Positions 55,521 through 63,396 of a DNA stretch of 64,000 nucleotides are shown here, in pieces (position 1 is the first letter of the stretch; every line of letters starts with the position of its first letter). A program made the translations under genes and the position numbers. The stretch lies in assembly GCF_900156435.1 (NCBI RefSeq), contig NZ_FTPQ01000003.1:62001-126000 (forward strand), given 5' to 3'. Origin of the DNA: Microbacterium sp. RU1D. GTDB lineage: Bacteria; Actinomycetota; Actinomycetes; Actinomycetales; Microbacteriaceae. The notes beneath the pieces are model-generated. The model made no database searches, was not told where the DNA came from, and saw only the letters and a program-made list of their open reading frames with translations.

Positions 55521-56630
55521 ATGAGTGCTCTCACCACAGCGCCTCGCCGCGCCGGGTCCCCCTCCTCGGGGATCCGGCGCGGCGAGGCCGCCGCCGGGTG
55601 GCTGTTCACCGCCCCGGTGCTGATCATCCTCGGCGTGTTCCTCCTCGTCCCCGTGCTCATGGCGCTGTGGGTGAGCTTCTCCGACTGGACCGGGCGCGGC
55701 AGCCCGTTCTCCTCGAACGTCGGCTTCGTGGGACTCGACAACTACGCCGCCGTCACCACCGGTGGCGGTCTCGCCGAGCGCGACTTCGGCACCGCCCTGC
55801 GCAACAACGCCTGGTACGTGCTGCTCGTCGTCCCGCTGCAGACCGCTCTCTCGCTCTTCCTCGCCGTCCTCGTCAACCGGGCGGTCCTGCGCGGACGCGG
55901 CCTGTTCCGCACCGCGTTCTACTTCCCCTCGGTCACCAGCTCCGTGGCGATCACCGTGCTGTGGCTCTTCCTCTTCTCGGCATCCGGCGCGGTCAACGAG
56001 GTGCTCTCGTGGCTCGGCATCAACGGGCCCAACTGGTTCAGCGACCCCTCCGGCGTCGTGCACAACCTGCTCGGCGCGGTGGGCCTGACGAACGGCCCCG
56101 CCTTCCTCACCGGCAACACGCTCCTGGGCGTGTCGTGGTGGGACTGGCTCGCCGGCCCCTCGGTCGCCATGTCGGCGTTCATCCTCATGGCCGTCTTCAC
56201 GACCTCGGGCACGTTCATGCTGCTCTTCATCGCGGGACTGCAGAACATCGGCGCCGACGTGCAGGAGGCCGCGATGATGGACGGCGCCAACGGCTGGCAG
56301 CGCTTCTGGCGCGTGACCCTGCCGCAGCTCAAGCCCGTGCTCTTCACCGTGCTCACCCTGGGCCTCATCGGCACCTGGCAGGTGTTCGACCAGATCTACA
56401 CCGGCACCCAGGGCGGCCCCGGCAAGACGACGCTGACCCCCGCCTACCTCAGCTACTCCTCCGCCTTCCTGTCGCAGCAGTGGGGCCAGGGCGCGGCGAT
56501 CGCGTTCGTGCTCTTCGTCATCATCGTCGCGCTGACGATCCTCCAGCGCTTCGTCCTGCGCGATCGTCCGGTCTCGAAACGTCGCATCCGCCAGTACGAG
56601 GTGCGCGCGCAGAAGGGGGTCACGCGATGA
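55521..56630 (+). CDS. CUT1 sugar ABC permease, first subunit
   Basis: Protein of 369 residues, MalF-like: six or more membrane helices, N-terminal RRGEAAAGWLFTAPVLIILG, and the EAA loop EAAMMDGANGWQRFWRVTLP that contacts the ATPase. A longer-than-usual periplasmic loop (NGPNWFSDPSGVVHNLLGAV) lies between helices three and four. Two bases separate it from the binding-protein stop; overlaps the next permease by four bases. Confidence 0.9.
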   Translation: MSALTTAPRRAGSPSSGIRRGEAAAGWLFTAPVLIILGVFLLVPVLMALWVSFSDWTGRGSPFSSNVGFVGLDNYAAVTTGGGLAERDFGTALRNNAWYVLLVVPLQTALSLFLAVLVNRAVLRGRGLFRTAFYFPSVTSSVAITVLWLFLFSASGAVNEVLSWLGINGPNWFSDPSGVVHNLLGAVGLTNGPAFLTGNTLLGVSWWDWLAGPSVAMSAFILMAVFTTSGTFMLLFIAGLQNIGADVQEAAMMDGANGWQRFWRVTLPQLKPVLFTVLTLGLIGTWQVFDQIYTGTQGGPGKTTLTPAYLSYSSAFLSQQWGQGAAIAFVLFVIIVALTILQRFVLRDRPVSKRRIRQYEVRAQKGVTR

Positions 56631-57541
56631 CCGCCACGGCATCCCCGCAGACGACGGTGCTCGCGGAGCAGCGCGTCGACGGCCCCACGCGCCCCGCGAA
56701 GCACCGCATGTCGGCGAAGACCCTGCGCTGGCAGATCGGCCTGTACGTGCTGCTGATCGCCCTCGCGATCGTGTACATCTACCCGTTCCTGGTTCAGGTG
56801 GCGACCTCGTTCAAGACGGATGCCGCCGCCGCGGCCGACCCGATCTCGCTCACGCCGCAGCCCTTCACGTGGGCCGCGTACGAGCGGCTGTTCCTGAACT
56901 CCGACTTCCCCGTGTGGTTCGGCAACTCGGTCGTCGTGACGGTGTTCGTCACCGCAGGCCGGGTGTTCTTCAACTCCCTCGCGGGGTACGCCCTTGCGCG
57001 CCTGCAGTTCCGCGGGCGCGGGCTGGTGTTCGCGGGCCTGGTCGCGGTCATGGCCGTTCCCGCCGTCGTCCTGCTGATCCCGAAGTTCCTCGTCATCAAC
57101 CAGCTCGGCATCTACGACTCCTACGCCGGCATGATCCTGCCCCTCCTCGTGGATGCCGCGGGCGTGTTCATCATGAAGAACTTCTTCGAGTCGATCCCAC
57201 CGTCCGTCGAGGAGCAGGCGCGCATCGACGGAGCGAGCACGTTCCGCATCTTCTGGTCGGTCGTGCTGCCGATGGCGCGCCCCGCGCTCATCACCATCGT
57301 CATCCTGTCGTTCCAGGGATCGTGGAACGAGCTCAGCCACTTCGTCATCTCCACCCAGTCGCCCGAGCTCACCACCCTCACCAAGGGCGTGGCCGCCCTC
57401 GCCAGCGGGCAGCTCAGCCAGGGCAGCCAATTCCCCCTCAAACTCGCGGCCGCGGCCATCATGACGATCCCGGTCGCCGTGGTGTTCTTCATCTTCCAGC
57501 GCCGCATCATGAACGCCAGCGAAGGAGCCGTCAAAGAATGA
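56627..57541 (+). CDS. CUT1 sugar ABC permease, second subunit
   Basis: Protein of 304 residues, MalG-like: RWQIGLYVLLIALAIVYIYP at the N-terminus, six helices, EAA-type loop EEQARIDGASTFRIFWSVVL. Stop overlaps the ATG of the debranching-type enzyme (ATGA). It pairs with the first permease. Confidence 0.9.
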   Translation: MTATASPQTTVLAEQRVDGPTRPAKHRMSAKTLRWQIGLYVLLIALAIVYIYPFLVQVATSFKTDAAAAADPISLTPQPFTWAAYERLFLNSDFPVWFGNSVVVTVFVTAGRVFFNSLAGYALARLQFRGRGLVFAGLVAVMAVPAVVLLIPKFLVINQLGIYDSYAGMILPLLVDAAGVFIMKNFFESIPPSVEEQARIDGASTFRIFWSVVLPMARPALITIVILSFQGSWNELSHFVISTQSPELTTLTKGVAALASGQLSQGSQFPLKLAAAAIMTIPVAVVFFIFQRRIMNASEGAVKE

Positions 57542-59490
57542 CCACCGCCCCCACCACCTCGCCGAACGGGACGACGACGACCACCATGCCCCTGCAACCC
57601 CTCTTGAACGACGCCCTCATCGTGCTGCGGGCCCCCACCCAGGTATGGTCCGACGCGACCGGCGACATGGGCGCCGCGGCGGTCCACGGCATCTACCACG
57701 GCGACGTACGGCACCTCAGCTCGCTGGTGGCTTCGTGCGACGACTCGCCGATCGAGTGGATCTCGACCGCGCCCGACGGCGCGTCGCGTGTCGTGTTCGG
57801 GGGGCTGCTGCGCGGGATCGACGACACCACTCCCGACCCGAAGGTGCGGCTGCTGCGCGACCGCCGGGTCGGCAACGGCGTCGTCAGCGAGTCGTGGACG
57901 GTCCGCTCGCGCATCGACCGGCCGATCCGCACCACCGTGCGGCTGCACCTGAGCCCGGAGTTCGCTCAGCTGCACGAGGTGAAGTCCGGCCACGCCCGCC
58001 CCCGTGCCGCCAAGACGGTGCTCGAGCAGGAGGGCGTGCGCGTCGACGCCGGTGCGCAGGGGCTCACCCTCGTCGCCCCCGGCGCCGACGTGTCATCCAC
58101 GGAGAACGGTCTCGAGGCCGCGTGGACCATCGCGGTTCCCGCGTTCGGCGAGGTCGAGGTGGGCTTCACCCTCGCGCTGCGCGACGACGCCCTCGTCGTG
58201 GACTCGCCGTCGGTTCCGGCCCGCTGGGATGCCGCGGCCGTGGCATCCGGCGCCTCAGACCCCCGCCTCGCGCGGTGGCTGCGGACGGCCCTCGACGATC
58301 TCGACGCGCTGCGCCTCGTCCTCCCCGAACACCCCCACGACGAGTTCTTCGCGGCCGGAGCGCCCTGGTTCTTCACGCTCTTCGGACGCGACTCGATCTG
58401 GGCCGCACGCCTGGCCCTCCCGCTCGACCGCGAGATCGCGGCATCCACCCTCCGCGTGCTCGCGCGTCTGCAGGGAACCGACGACGACGCCCCGACCGCG
58501 CAGGAGCCGGGCAAGATCCTGCACGAGCTGCGGGCGTCGTCGCTCGAGATCCCGGGCGAGGGCATCGTGCTGCCGCCGAAGTACTACGGCAGCGTCGACT
58601 CGACGCCCCTGTGGATCTGCCTGCTCGCCGACGCCTGGCGTGCCGGTATGCCCGAGGCCGAGGTGCGCGAGCTGCTCCCGGCGCTGCGCGCGGCGCTCGG
58701 CTGGATCCGCGACAGCGGCGACAGCGACGGTGACGGCTTCCTCGACTACATCGACCGCCTCGGAACCGGTCTGTCGAATCAGGGCTGGAAGGACTCCGGC
58801 GACTCGATCCAGTGGCGCGACGGGCGTCTCGCCGAGGGTCCGATCGCCCTGTGCGAGGTGCAGGCGTACGCCTACGAGGCCGCCCTCGCCGGCGCCGACC
58901 TTCTCGAGGCCCTCGGAGCGGACACGGATGCCGACGACGTCGCGTTCTGGCGCGCCTGGGCGGTCGACCTCAAGACGCGTTTCGCCGCGACGTACTGGGT
59001 CGAGACGCCCGAGGGCCGCTACCCCGCCGTCGCCCTCGACAACGCCAAGCGCCCCGTCGACACGCTCACCAGCAACATCGGGCACCTGATCGGCACCGGC
59101 ATCCTCTCCCCCGACGAGGAGCAGCACGTCGCGTCGCTCCTGCTCGGCGAGAGCATGTCGAGCGGGTACGGCATCCGCACGATGTCGACCGGCGCCGCCG
59201 GCTACTGGCCGGTGTCGTACCACGGGGGCAGCGTCTGGGTGCACGACACCGCGATCGCCGCCCACGGCATGCTGCGCGCGGGCCTGACCGCCGAGGCGCG
59301 GACGGTGGTCGACGGCCTGCTGGATGCCGCCGAGGGCTTCGCGTACCGCGTACCCGAGTTGCACTCCGGCGACCAGCGCACCCACTCCTCGGTGCCCACG
59401 CCGTATCCCGCCGCGTGCCGCCCGCAGGCGTGGTCGGCCGCGGCCGCCGTCGTGTGCCTCACCGCCCTCACGCCCTCCCCCCCGGCGTGA
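57538..59490 (+). CDS. Glycogen-debranching-like/amylo-alpha-1,6-glucosidase-type glycoside hydrolase
   Basis: Protein of 650 residues. N-terminal beta domain of the 'glycogen debranching, N-terminal' type (TQVWSDATGDMGAAAVHGIYHGDVRHLSSL), then an (alpha/alpha)6 barrel: GAPWFFTLFGRDSIWAARLA, EPGKILHELRASSLEIPGEG, YYGSVDSTPLWICLLADAW, LSNQGWKDSGDSIQWRDG and EVQAYAYEAALAGADLLE. No signal peptide, so it acts on imported oligosaccharide in the cytoplasm, as the operon suggests. Relatives cleave alpha-glucosides or mannosyl/glucosylglycerate; exact specificity is uncertain. Confidence 0.85.
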   Translation: MTTAPTTSPNGTTTTTMPLQPLLNDALIVLRAPTQVWSDATGDMGAAAVHGIYHGDVRHLSSLVASCDDSPIEWISTAPDGASRVVFGGLLRGIDDTTPDPKVRLLRDRRVGNGVVSESWTVRSRIDRPIRTTVRLHLSPEFAQLHEVKSGHARPRAAKTVLEQEGVRVDAGAQGLTLVAPGADVSSTENGLEAAWTIAVPAFGEVEVGFTLALRDDALVVDSPSVPARWDAAAVASGASDPRLARWLRTALDDLDALRLVLPEHPHDEFFAAGAPWFFTLFGRDSIWAARLALPLDREIAASTLRVLARLQGTDDDAPTAQEPGKILHELRASSLEIPGEGIVLPPKYYGSVDSTPLWICLLADAWRAGMPEAEVRELLPALRAALGWIRDSGDSDGDGFLDYIDRLGTGLSNQGWKDSGDSIQWRDGRLAEGPIALCEVQAYAYEAALAGADLLEALGADTDADDVAFWRAWAVDLKTRFAATYWVETPEGRYPAVALDNAKRPVDTLTSNIGHLIGTGILSPDEEQHVASLLLGESMSSGYGIRTMSTGAAGYWPVSYHGGSVWVHDTAIAAHGMLRAGLTAEARTVVDGLLDAAEGFAYRVPELHSGDQRTHSSVPTPYPAACRPQAWSAAAAVVCLTALTPSPPA

Positions 59491-59545
59491 GCCCGCCGGG
59501 CGGCGCGGACCCCCCGCCGCGCCGCCCGGTCCTACCCTCTTCCAC

Positions 59546-59614
59546 GGTTCGGGGCGCGTTCTTCCGTTCGGGGCGCGAAATTCATGCCCCGAACGACGAA
59601 TCGCGCCCCGAACC
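59546..59614 (+). repeat. Double-palindrome element C1
   Basis: 69 nt. Outer arms GGTTCGGGGCGCG / CGCGCCCCGAACC pair perfectly over 13 bp; inner arms CGTTCGGGGC / GCCCCGAACG pair perfectly over 10 bp. Best-paired member of the family. In the 278-base convergent gap between the glycosidase and YbaK genes. Confidence 0.88.
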
Positions 59615-59672
59615 CACGACTCACCGCGGTGAGGGTGCCACTCTGACGGGCCGGCGCGACGGCCGCCTCACC

Positions 59673-59742
59673 GGTCTCGGGGCGGATTCTGCCGTTCGGG
59701 GCGCGAGGTTCTCGCCCCAGATGCCGGACTGCGCCCCGAACC
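59673..59742 (+). repeat. Double-palindrome element C2
   Basis: 70 nt, 127 bases after C1, same orientation. Outer arms TCGGGGCG / CGCCCCGA (8 bp perfect core), inner arms TTCGGGGCG / CGCCCCAG (one or two mismatches). Confidence 0.83.
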
Positions 59743-59768
59743 CGCCGACCCGCGCGCCGCGCCCGCGC

Positions 59769-60245
59769 TCACGCGACCCGCGCCACCGTCCCGCCGGTCA
59801 CCCGCACGAGCTCGTCGAACGTCAGCGGGAACACCGTATGCGGCGTCCCGCCCGCGGCCCAGATCTCCGCGAACGCCGCGAGGTCCTCGTCCACGACGGT
59901 CGTCAACGGCGCCGGGTGCCCGGTCGGTGCGACTCCCCCGATCGGCTGACCGGTCGCGGCGAGCACCTGTTGGGGCGTCGCCCGTCGGATCGCCCCCCGC
60001 CCCAGCCGTCGGGCCAGCGCCGTCGTGTCGACCCGGTGCGCCCCGCTGGTCATCACGAGGAGCGGCTCGTCATCGCTCCAGAACACCAGACTGTTGGCGA
60101 TCGCCCCCACCTCGATGCCCAGGGCCGCGGCGGCCAGGGCCGCCGTGGACGCCGCATCCGGGAGCACCACGATCTCCCCGGGGATGCCGGCGGCCGCCAA
60201 CGACGCGGCGACGAGACGGCTCCGGGTGGGCAGGGCGTCGGTCAT
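59769..60245 (-). CDS. YbaK/EbsC-type aminoacyl-tRNA deacylase
   Basis: Protein of 158 residues: IVVLPDAASTAALAAAALGI, IANSLVFWSDDEPLLVMTSG, GAIRRATPQQVLAATGQPIG, GVAPTGHPAPLTTVVDEDL and AGGTPHTVFPLTFDEL, all features of the YbaK/ProRS INS-like fold. It hydrolyses mischarged aminoacyl-tRNA in trans. ATG at 60245 is seven bases after TAGGCT. The 290-base gap to the next gene shows only a CAGAAT -10-like site at 60459. Confidence 0.85.
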   Translation of the reverse strand: MTDALPTRSRLVAASLAAAGIPGEIVVLPDAASTAALAAAALGIEVGAIANSLVFWSDDEPLLVMTSGAHRVDTTALARRLGRGAIRRATPQQVLAATGQPIGGVAPTGHPAPLTTVVDEDLAAFAEIWAAGGTPHTVFPLTFDELVRVTGGTVARVA

Positions 60246-60535
60246 GCCCGACAGCCTAGGACGGTCTGCGGTCGGGTCGCCCGGTCGGCGTCGACGCCCC
60301 GGCGGTGCACGACCCGCCCCGGGAGCCGCGTCCCGCGCGAGCCGACGCCCCCCCCCGAACCGTTCGTCCGTTCCGTTCGACGGATCCCGGCAGGCGCCCC
60401 CACCGGCAGCGTCGCGCCGACTCCGCGCGGCCCCATCGCGCTCCGCCGCCGCGCGCGTCAGAATGGTGTCGGATGCCGCAACGCCGCGGCCTCCGGAACG
60501 TGCCGCCCACAAGGCGACCGACGACAAGGAACGCG

Positions 60536-61609
60536 ATGACCAACGCCCTGCCCCTGCCCGATTTCACCCACGAGCGCGTGGAGGTGATGACGGGACGCCG
60601 CAGCGGCCTGTTCATCGCCGTCGCCCTGCACTCCTCGGTCCTCGGCTCCGCCCTCGGCGGAGCGCGGCTGTGGACCTATCCCTCGTGGACCGACGCCCTC
60701 GGCGACGCCCTGCGGCTGTCCGCGGCCATGACGCTGAAGAACGCCGCCGCCGGCCTCGACGCGGGCGGAGGCAAGAGCGTCATCGGCCTGCCCGAGGGCA
60801 CCGTCCTCGACGCGGACCGCCGGCGCGCGGCCTTCCTCGACCTCGGCGATGCCGTCGAGAGCCTCGGCGGCCTGTACCGCACAGCCGAAGACGTGGGGTC
60901 CACCACCGACGACATGCTCGTGGTGAGCGAGCGCACGGCCCACGTCGTGGGCCTGCCCGACACGGTGGGCGGTTCGGGAGAGCCGGCCGGTCCCACCAGC
61001 CTCGGCGTCTACGCCGCCCTTGTCGCGACGCTCGAGCGTGCGGTGGGCACCGGCGAGGTCACCGGTCGCCGTATCACGATCGCGGGCCTCGGGCAGGTCG
61101 GCAGCCGACTGGCCGAGCGCCTGGCGACCGAGGGTGCGACGCTGACGGTCACCGACGTCAACCCCGCCAAGCGCGCGCTGGCCGCCGAGCTGGGCGCCGC
61201 GTGGGTCGAGCCGAGCGAGGCGCACCTGGTGCCGGCCGACGTGTTCGTCCCCGCCGGCATCGGCGGCGTCCTGACCGACGCCGTCATCGACGCTCTGGAC
61301 GCGCGCGCGGTCTGCGGTCCGGCCAACAACCCGCTCGCTGAGCGTACGGGCGCCGAGCGCCTCGCCCGACGCGGCATCCTCTACGCCCCCGACTTCGTGG
61401 TCAACGCCGGCGGGGTGATCTACCTCGACCTCGTCGCCAAGCAGCGCGGCACGCTCGAAGAGATCATGGGACGCGTCGCCGACATCGGCGACACCGTGCG
61501 CCGGGTGTTCGACGAGGCCGAAACGCGCGGGGTCACCCCGCTCGCCGCCGCCGAAGGCATCGCCGCCGAGCGTCTCGCCGTCGGAGCCGGCGACGGCGCC
61601 CTCGTCTGA
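60536..61609 (+). CDS. Glu/Leu/Phe/Val-type amino acid dehydrogenase
   Basis: Protein of 357 residues. Catalytic Lys in AGGGKSVIGLP (near residue 80), second substrate region MTLKNAAAGLDAGG, EDVGSTTDDMLVV, GPTSLGVYAALVATLE, and Rossmann motif ITIAGLGQVGSRLAERLA, then CGPANNPLAER. This matches leucine, valine or phenylalanine dehydrogenases, which deaminate branched or aromatic amino acids with NAD. AAGGA precedes the ATG. A long hairpin follows the stop. Confidence 0.9.
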   Translation: MTNALPLPDFTHERVEVMTGRRSGLFIAVALHSSVLGSALGGARLWTYPSWTDALGDALRLSAAMTLKNAAAGLDAGGGKSVIGLPEGTVLDADRRRAAFLDLGDAVESLGGLYRTAEDVGSTTDDMLVVSERTAHVVGLPDTVGGSGEPAGPTSLGVYAALVATLERAVGTGEVTGRRITIAGLGQVGSRLAERLATEGATLTVTDVNPAKRALAAELGAAWVEPSEAHLVPADVFVPAGIGGVLTDAVIDALDARAVCGPANNPLAERTGAERLARRGILYAPDFVVNAGGVIYLDLVAKQRGTLEEIMGRVADIGDTVRRVFDEAETRGVTPLAAAEGIAAERLAVGAGDGALV

Positions 61610-61625
61610 CACGCCCGGGATGACG

Positions 61626-61672
61626 AGAGCCGGATGCCCTTTCGACGAGATCGTCGAGGGGCATCCGGCTCT
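61626..61672. terminator. Bidirectional terminator between the dehydrogenase and lsr2
   Basis: Perfect 14-bp arms AGAGCCGGATGCCC / GGGCATCCGGCTCT enclosing a second palindrome, TCGACGAGATCGTCGA. Convergent gap of 74 bases. Confidence 0.75.
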
Positions 61673-61683
61673 TCACGTATACC

Positions 61684-62022
61684 TCAGTGCACCGCGTCGT
61701 AAGCCGCGAGCACGGCTGCCGAAATACGCCCTCGCGCATTGACGGGGTGCCCATTCTTTTCGGCCCACCTGCGCACGTCGACGAGATCGCGCGTGGATGC
61801 CGGGCGTCGGCGCGACTCTTTGCGCACAGACGGTGCGGAAAGACCGACGGCGCGCCCCGCGGAGATGAAAGGGGAGAACGCCTCGCGCAGCTTCTCCGCA
61901 TTCTCGCCGGAAAGATCGATCTCGTAGGAACGCCCTTCGAGGGAGAAGTGCACGGTTGTTCCATCGTCGATGACGGAACCGTCGAGATCGTCGATCAACT
62001 GGGTGATGTGCTTTTTCGCCAT
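61684..62022 (-). CDS. lsr2: Lsr2-family nucleoid-associated protein (copy 1)
   Basis: Protein of 112 residues. N-terminal dimerisation strand pair (KKHITQLIDDLDGSVIDDGT, VHFSLEGRSYEIDLSGENA) and C-terminal DNA-binding domain with the RGR AT-hook-like loop (RRWAEKNGHPVNARGRISAA). Lsr2 coats AT-rich DNA and silences acquired genes. One of two copies flanking budA; the two share about half their residues by eye. Confidence 0.93.
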   Translation of the reverse strand: MAKKHITQLIDDLDGSVIDDGTTVHFSLEGRSYEIDLSGENAEKLREAFSPFISAGRAVGLSAPSVRKESRRRPASTRDLVDVRRWAEKNGHPVNARGRISAAVLAAYDAVH

Positions 62023-62090
62023 GCGCCGATCGTAAGTGGGCATTTCCGCCTGCCGGGGGGCGGACTATTGCGAATTCACCCGCTTCATCG

Positions 62091-62810
62091 TCAGCTTTCA
62101 CCGGCGTCGGAAGAGGACGGACGACTCTCGACGGCGACGATCCGATGGTCGTCGTCGTGCGTGAGTTCGGTCCGACGGAATTGCTCGTCATCGGGCAGTT
62201 GCAGGAGAAGGCGCGCATATGCCGCCATGCGCAGTCGACCTTCGCGCACACGCACGTCGAGGACATGACCGCCCACCGTGCGGTCGTCGCTGAGGAAATG
62301 CAGGTGAAGGCCCGCCACCGTGATGCCCTGATAGATGCGGGGCATCCAGAAGCCCACGAGAGTACCCGCGCACGACGTCGACACCGTCTCGATCTGCTCG
62401 GCGGCGACCTCCGCCAAGGGGCGGAAGGGCGCCTCCTGCTTCCGCGTCACGCGCGTGCGCACGCGCGCCATCACGCCGTCCAGGCGCACCGCGTGGAACA
62501 GGTTGCGACTGGCCAGGCGCGCTTCGACATCACTCTCGAGGCGGGCGAAGTCGAGATCGCCGACGGCACCGTCCACCGCGTCGCCCAGCGTGCACACGTC
62601 GACGAACGGCAGGGTCTCGCCCGGGTCCATAGGTCGCGGCGCGGCCCCGGGCGTGCATTCGAAGGGCACGCCGTCGAGGACGACGACCTCACCGCCCAGT
62701 CCCTCGCAGCAGCCGATCCCGGTATCGCCGAATTCAACGACCGTGGACACCTCGATACCGGAGGAATACACGCCGCCCAGAAGGGCGTCGAGCACAGCGA
62801 ATTGCGTCAC
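62091..62810 (-). CDS. budA: Alpha-acetolactate decarboxylase
   Basis: Protein of 239 residues. N-terminal FAVLDALLGGVYSSGI, GDTGIGCCEGLGGEVVVLDG, middle KQEAPFRPLAEVAAEQ, and the Zn-site motif VAGLHLHFLSDDRTVGGHVL (two His of HLH plus later His), all conserved in AlsD/BudA. It makes acetoin from acetolactate. No acetolactate synthase gene is adjacent. Start taken as GTG at 62810 because the family motif begins two residues later; no clear ribosome site. It lies between two lsr2 genes on the same strand. Confidence 0.9.
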   Translation of the reverse strand: MTQFAVLDALLGGVYSSGIEVSTVVEFGDTGIGCCEGLGGEVVVLDGVPFECTPGAAPRPMDPGETLPFVDVCTLGDAVDGAVGDLDFARLESDVEARLASRNLFHAVRLDGVMARVRTRVTRKQEAPFRPLAEVAAEQIETVSTSCAGTLVGFWMPRIYQGITVAGLHLHFLSDDRTVGGHVLDVRVREGRLRMAAYARLLLQLPDDEQFRRTELTHDDDHRIVAVESRPSSSDAGES

Positions 62811-62865
62811 CGCGCCCGACGCGATATCGGCCGTCGACCGACCGATCGGAGAATCCGAGGGGATC

Positions 62866-63213
62866 TCAGGAATTGGCGTCGGCGTACGCGTCGAGGATGG
62901 ACGCGGGAACGCGACCCCGGTCGCTCACGGTGTGTCCGTTGGCACGGGCCCATTCGCGGACGGCACCGAGATCGACATCGCTGGAACGACGCGGCGCGCG
63001 CGAACGACGCGTGGTGGCGCCTCCTCGCGAGACCGACCGAGCCGCGTCCACGAAAGGCGCGATCGCCGAATAGAACTTGTCGGCATTCCGGTCGGAAAGG
63101 TCGATCTCATAAGCGCGACCCTCGACGGAGAAAGTGATCTGCTTACCCTGTCCGTCTTCGAGGACGGTGCCGTCGAGATCGTCGACGAGATGCGTGATGT
63201 GCTTCATAGCCAT
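62866..63213 (-). CDS. lsr2: Lsr2-family nucleoid-associated protein (copy 2)
   Basis: Protein of 115 residues. [39 protein letters not shown], basic linker [13 protein letters not shown], and the DNA-binding end [20 protein letters not shown] with the RGR motif. Start could be ATG 63213 or 63207. The upstream region is locally AT-rich, with TGTCGGTG at 63237-63230 but without the exact promoter spacing seen elsewhere. Confidence 0.93.
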   Translation of the reverse strand: MAMKHITHLVDDLDGTVLEDGQGKQITFSVEGRAYEIDLSDRNADKFYSAIAPFVDAARSVSRGGATTRRSRAPRRSSDVDLGAVREWARANGHTVSDRGRVPASILDAYADANS

Positions 63214-63396
63214 AATACGAAAAACCTTACACCGACATTCGATGAATTACCCGGACGCAGAACGGTGTGATAGCCCTCAGGTCGTGCGGCGGTGGGGCGA
63301 TAGTCACGGGCGACGCCAGGGACTATTCTCCGGGGGTGGTGTTCGCTCCGGGGACACCTCCTGACACAGAGATCCGTCGAGACAGGGAAGCGTCGC

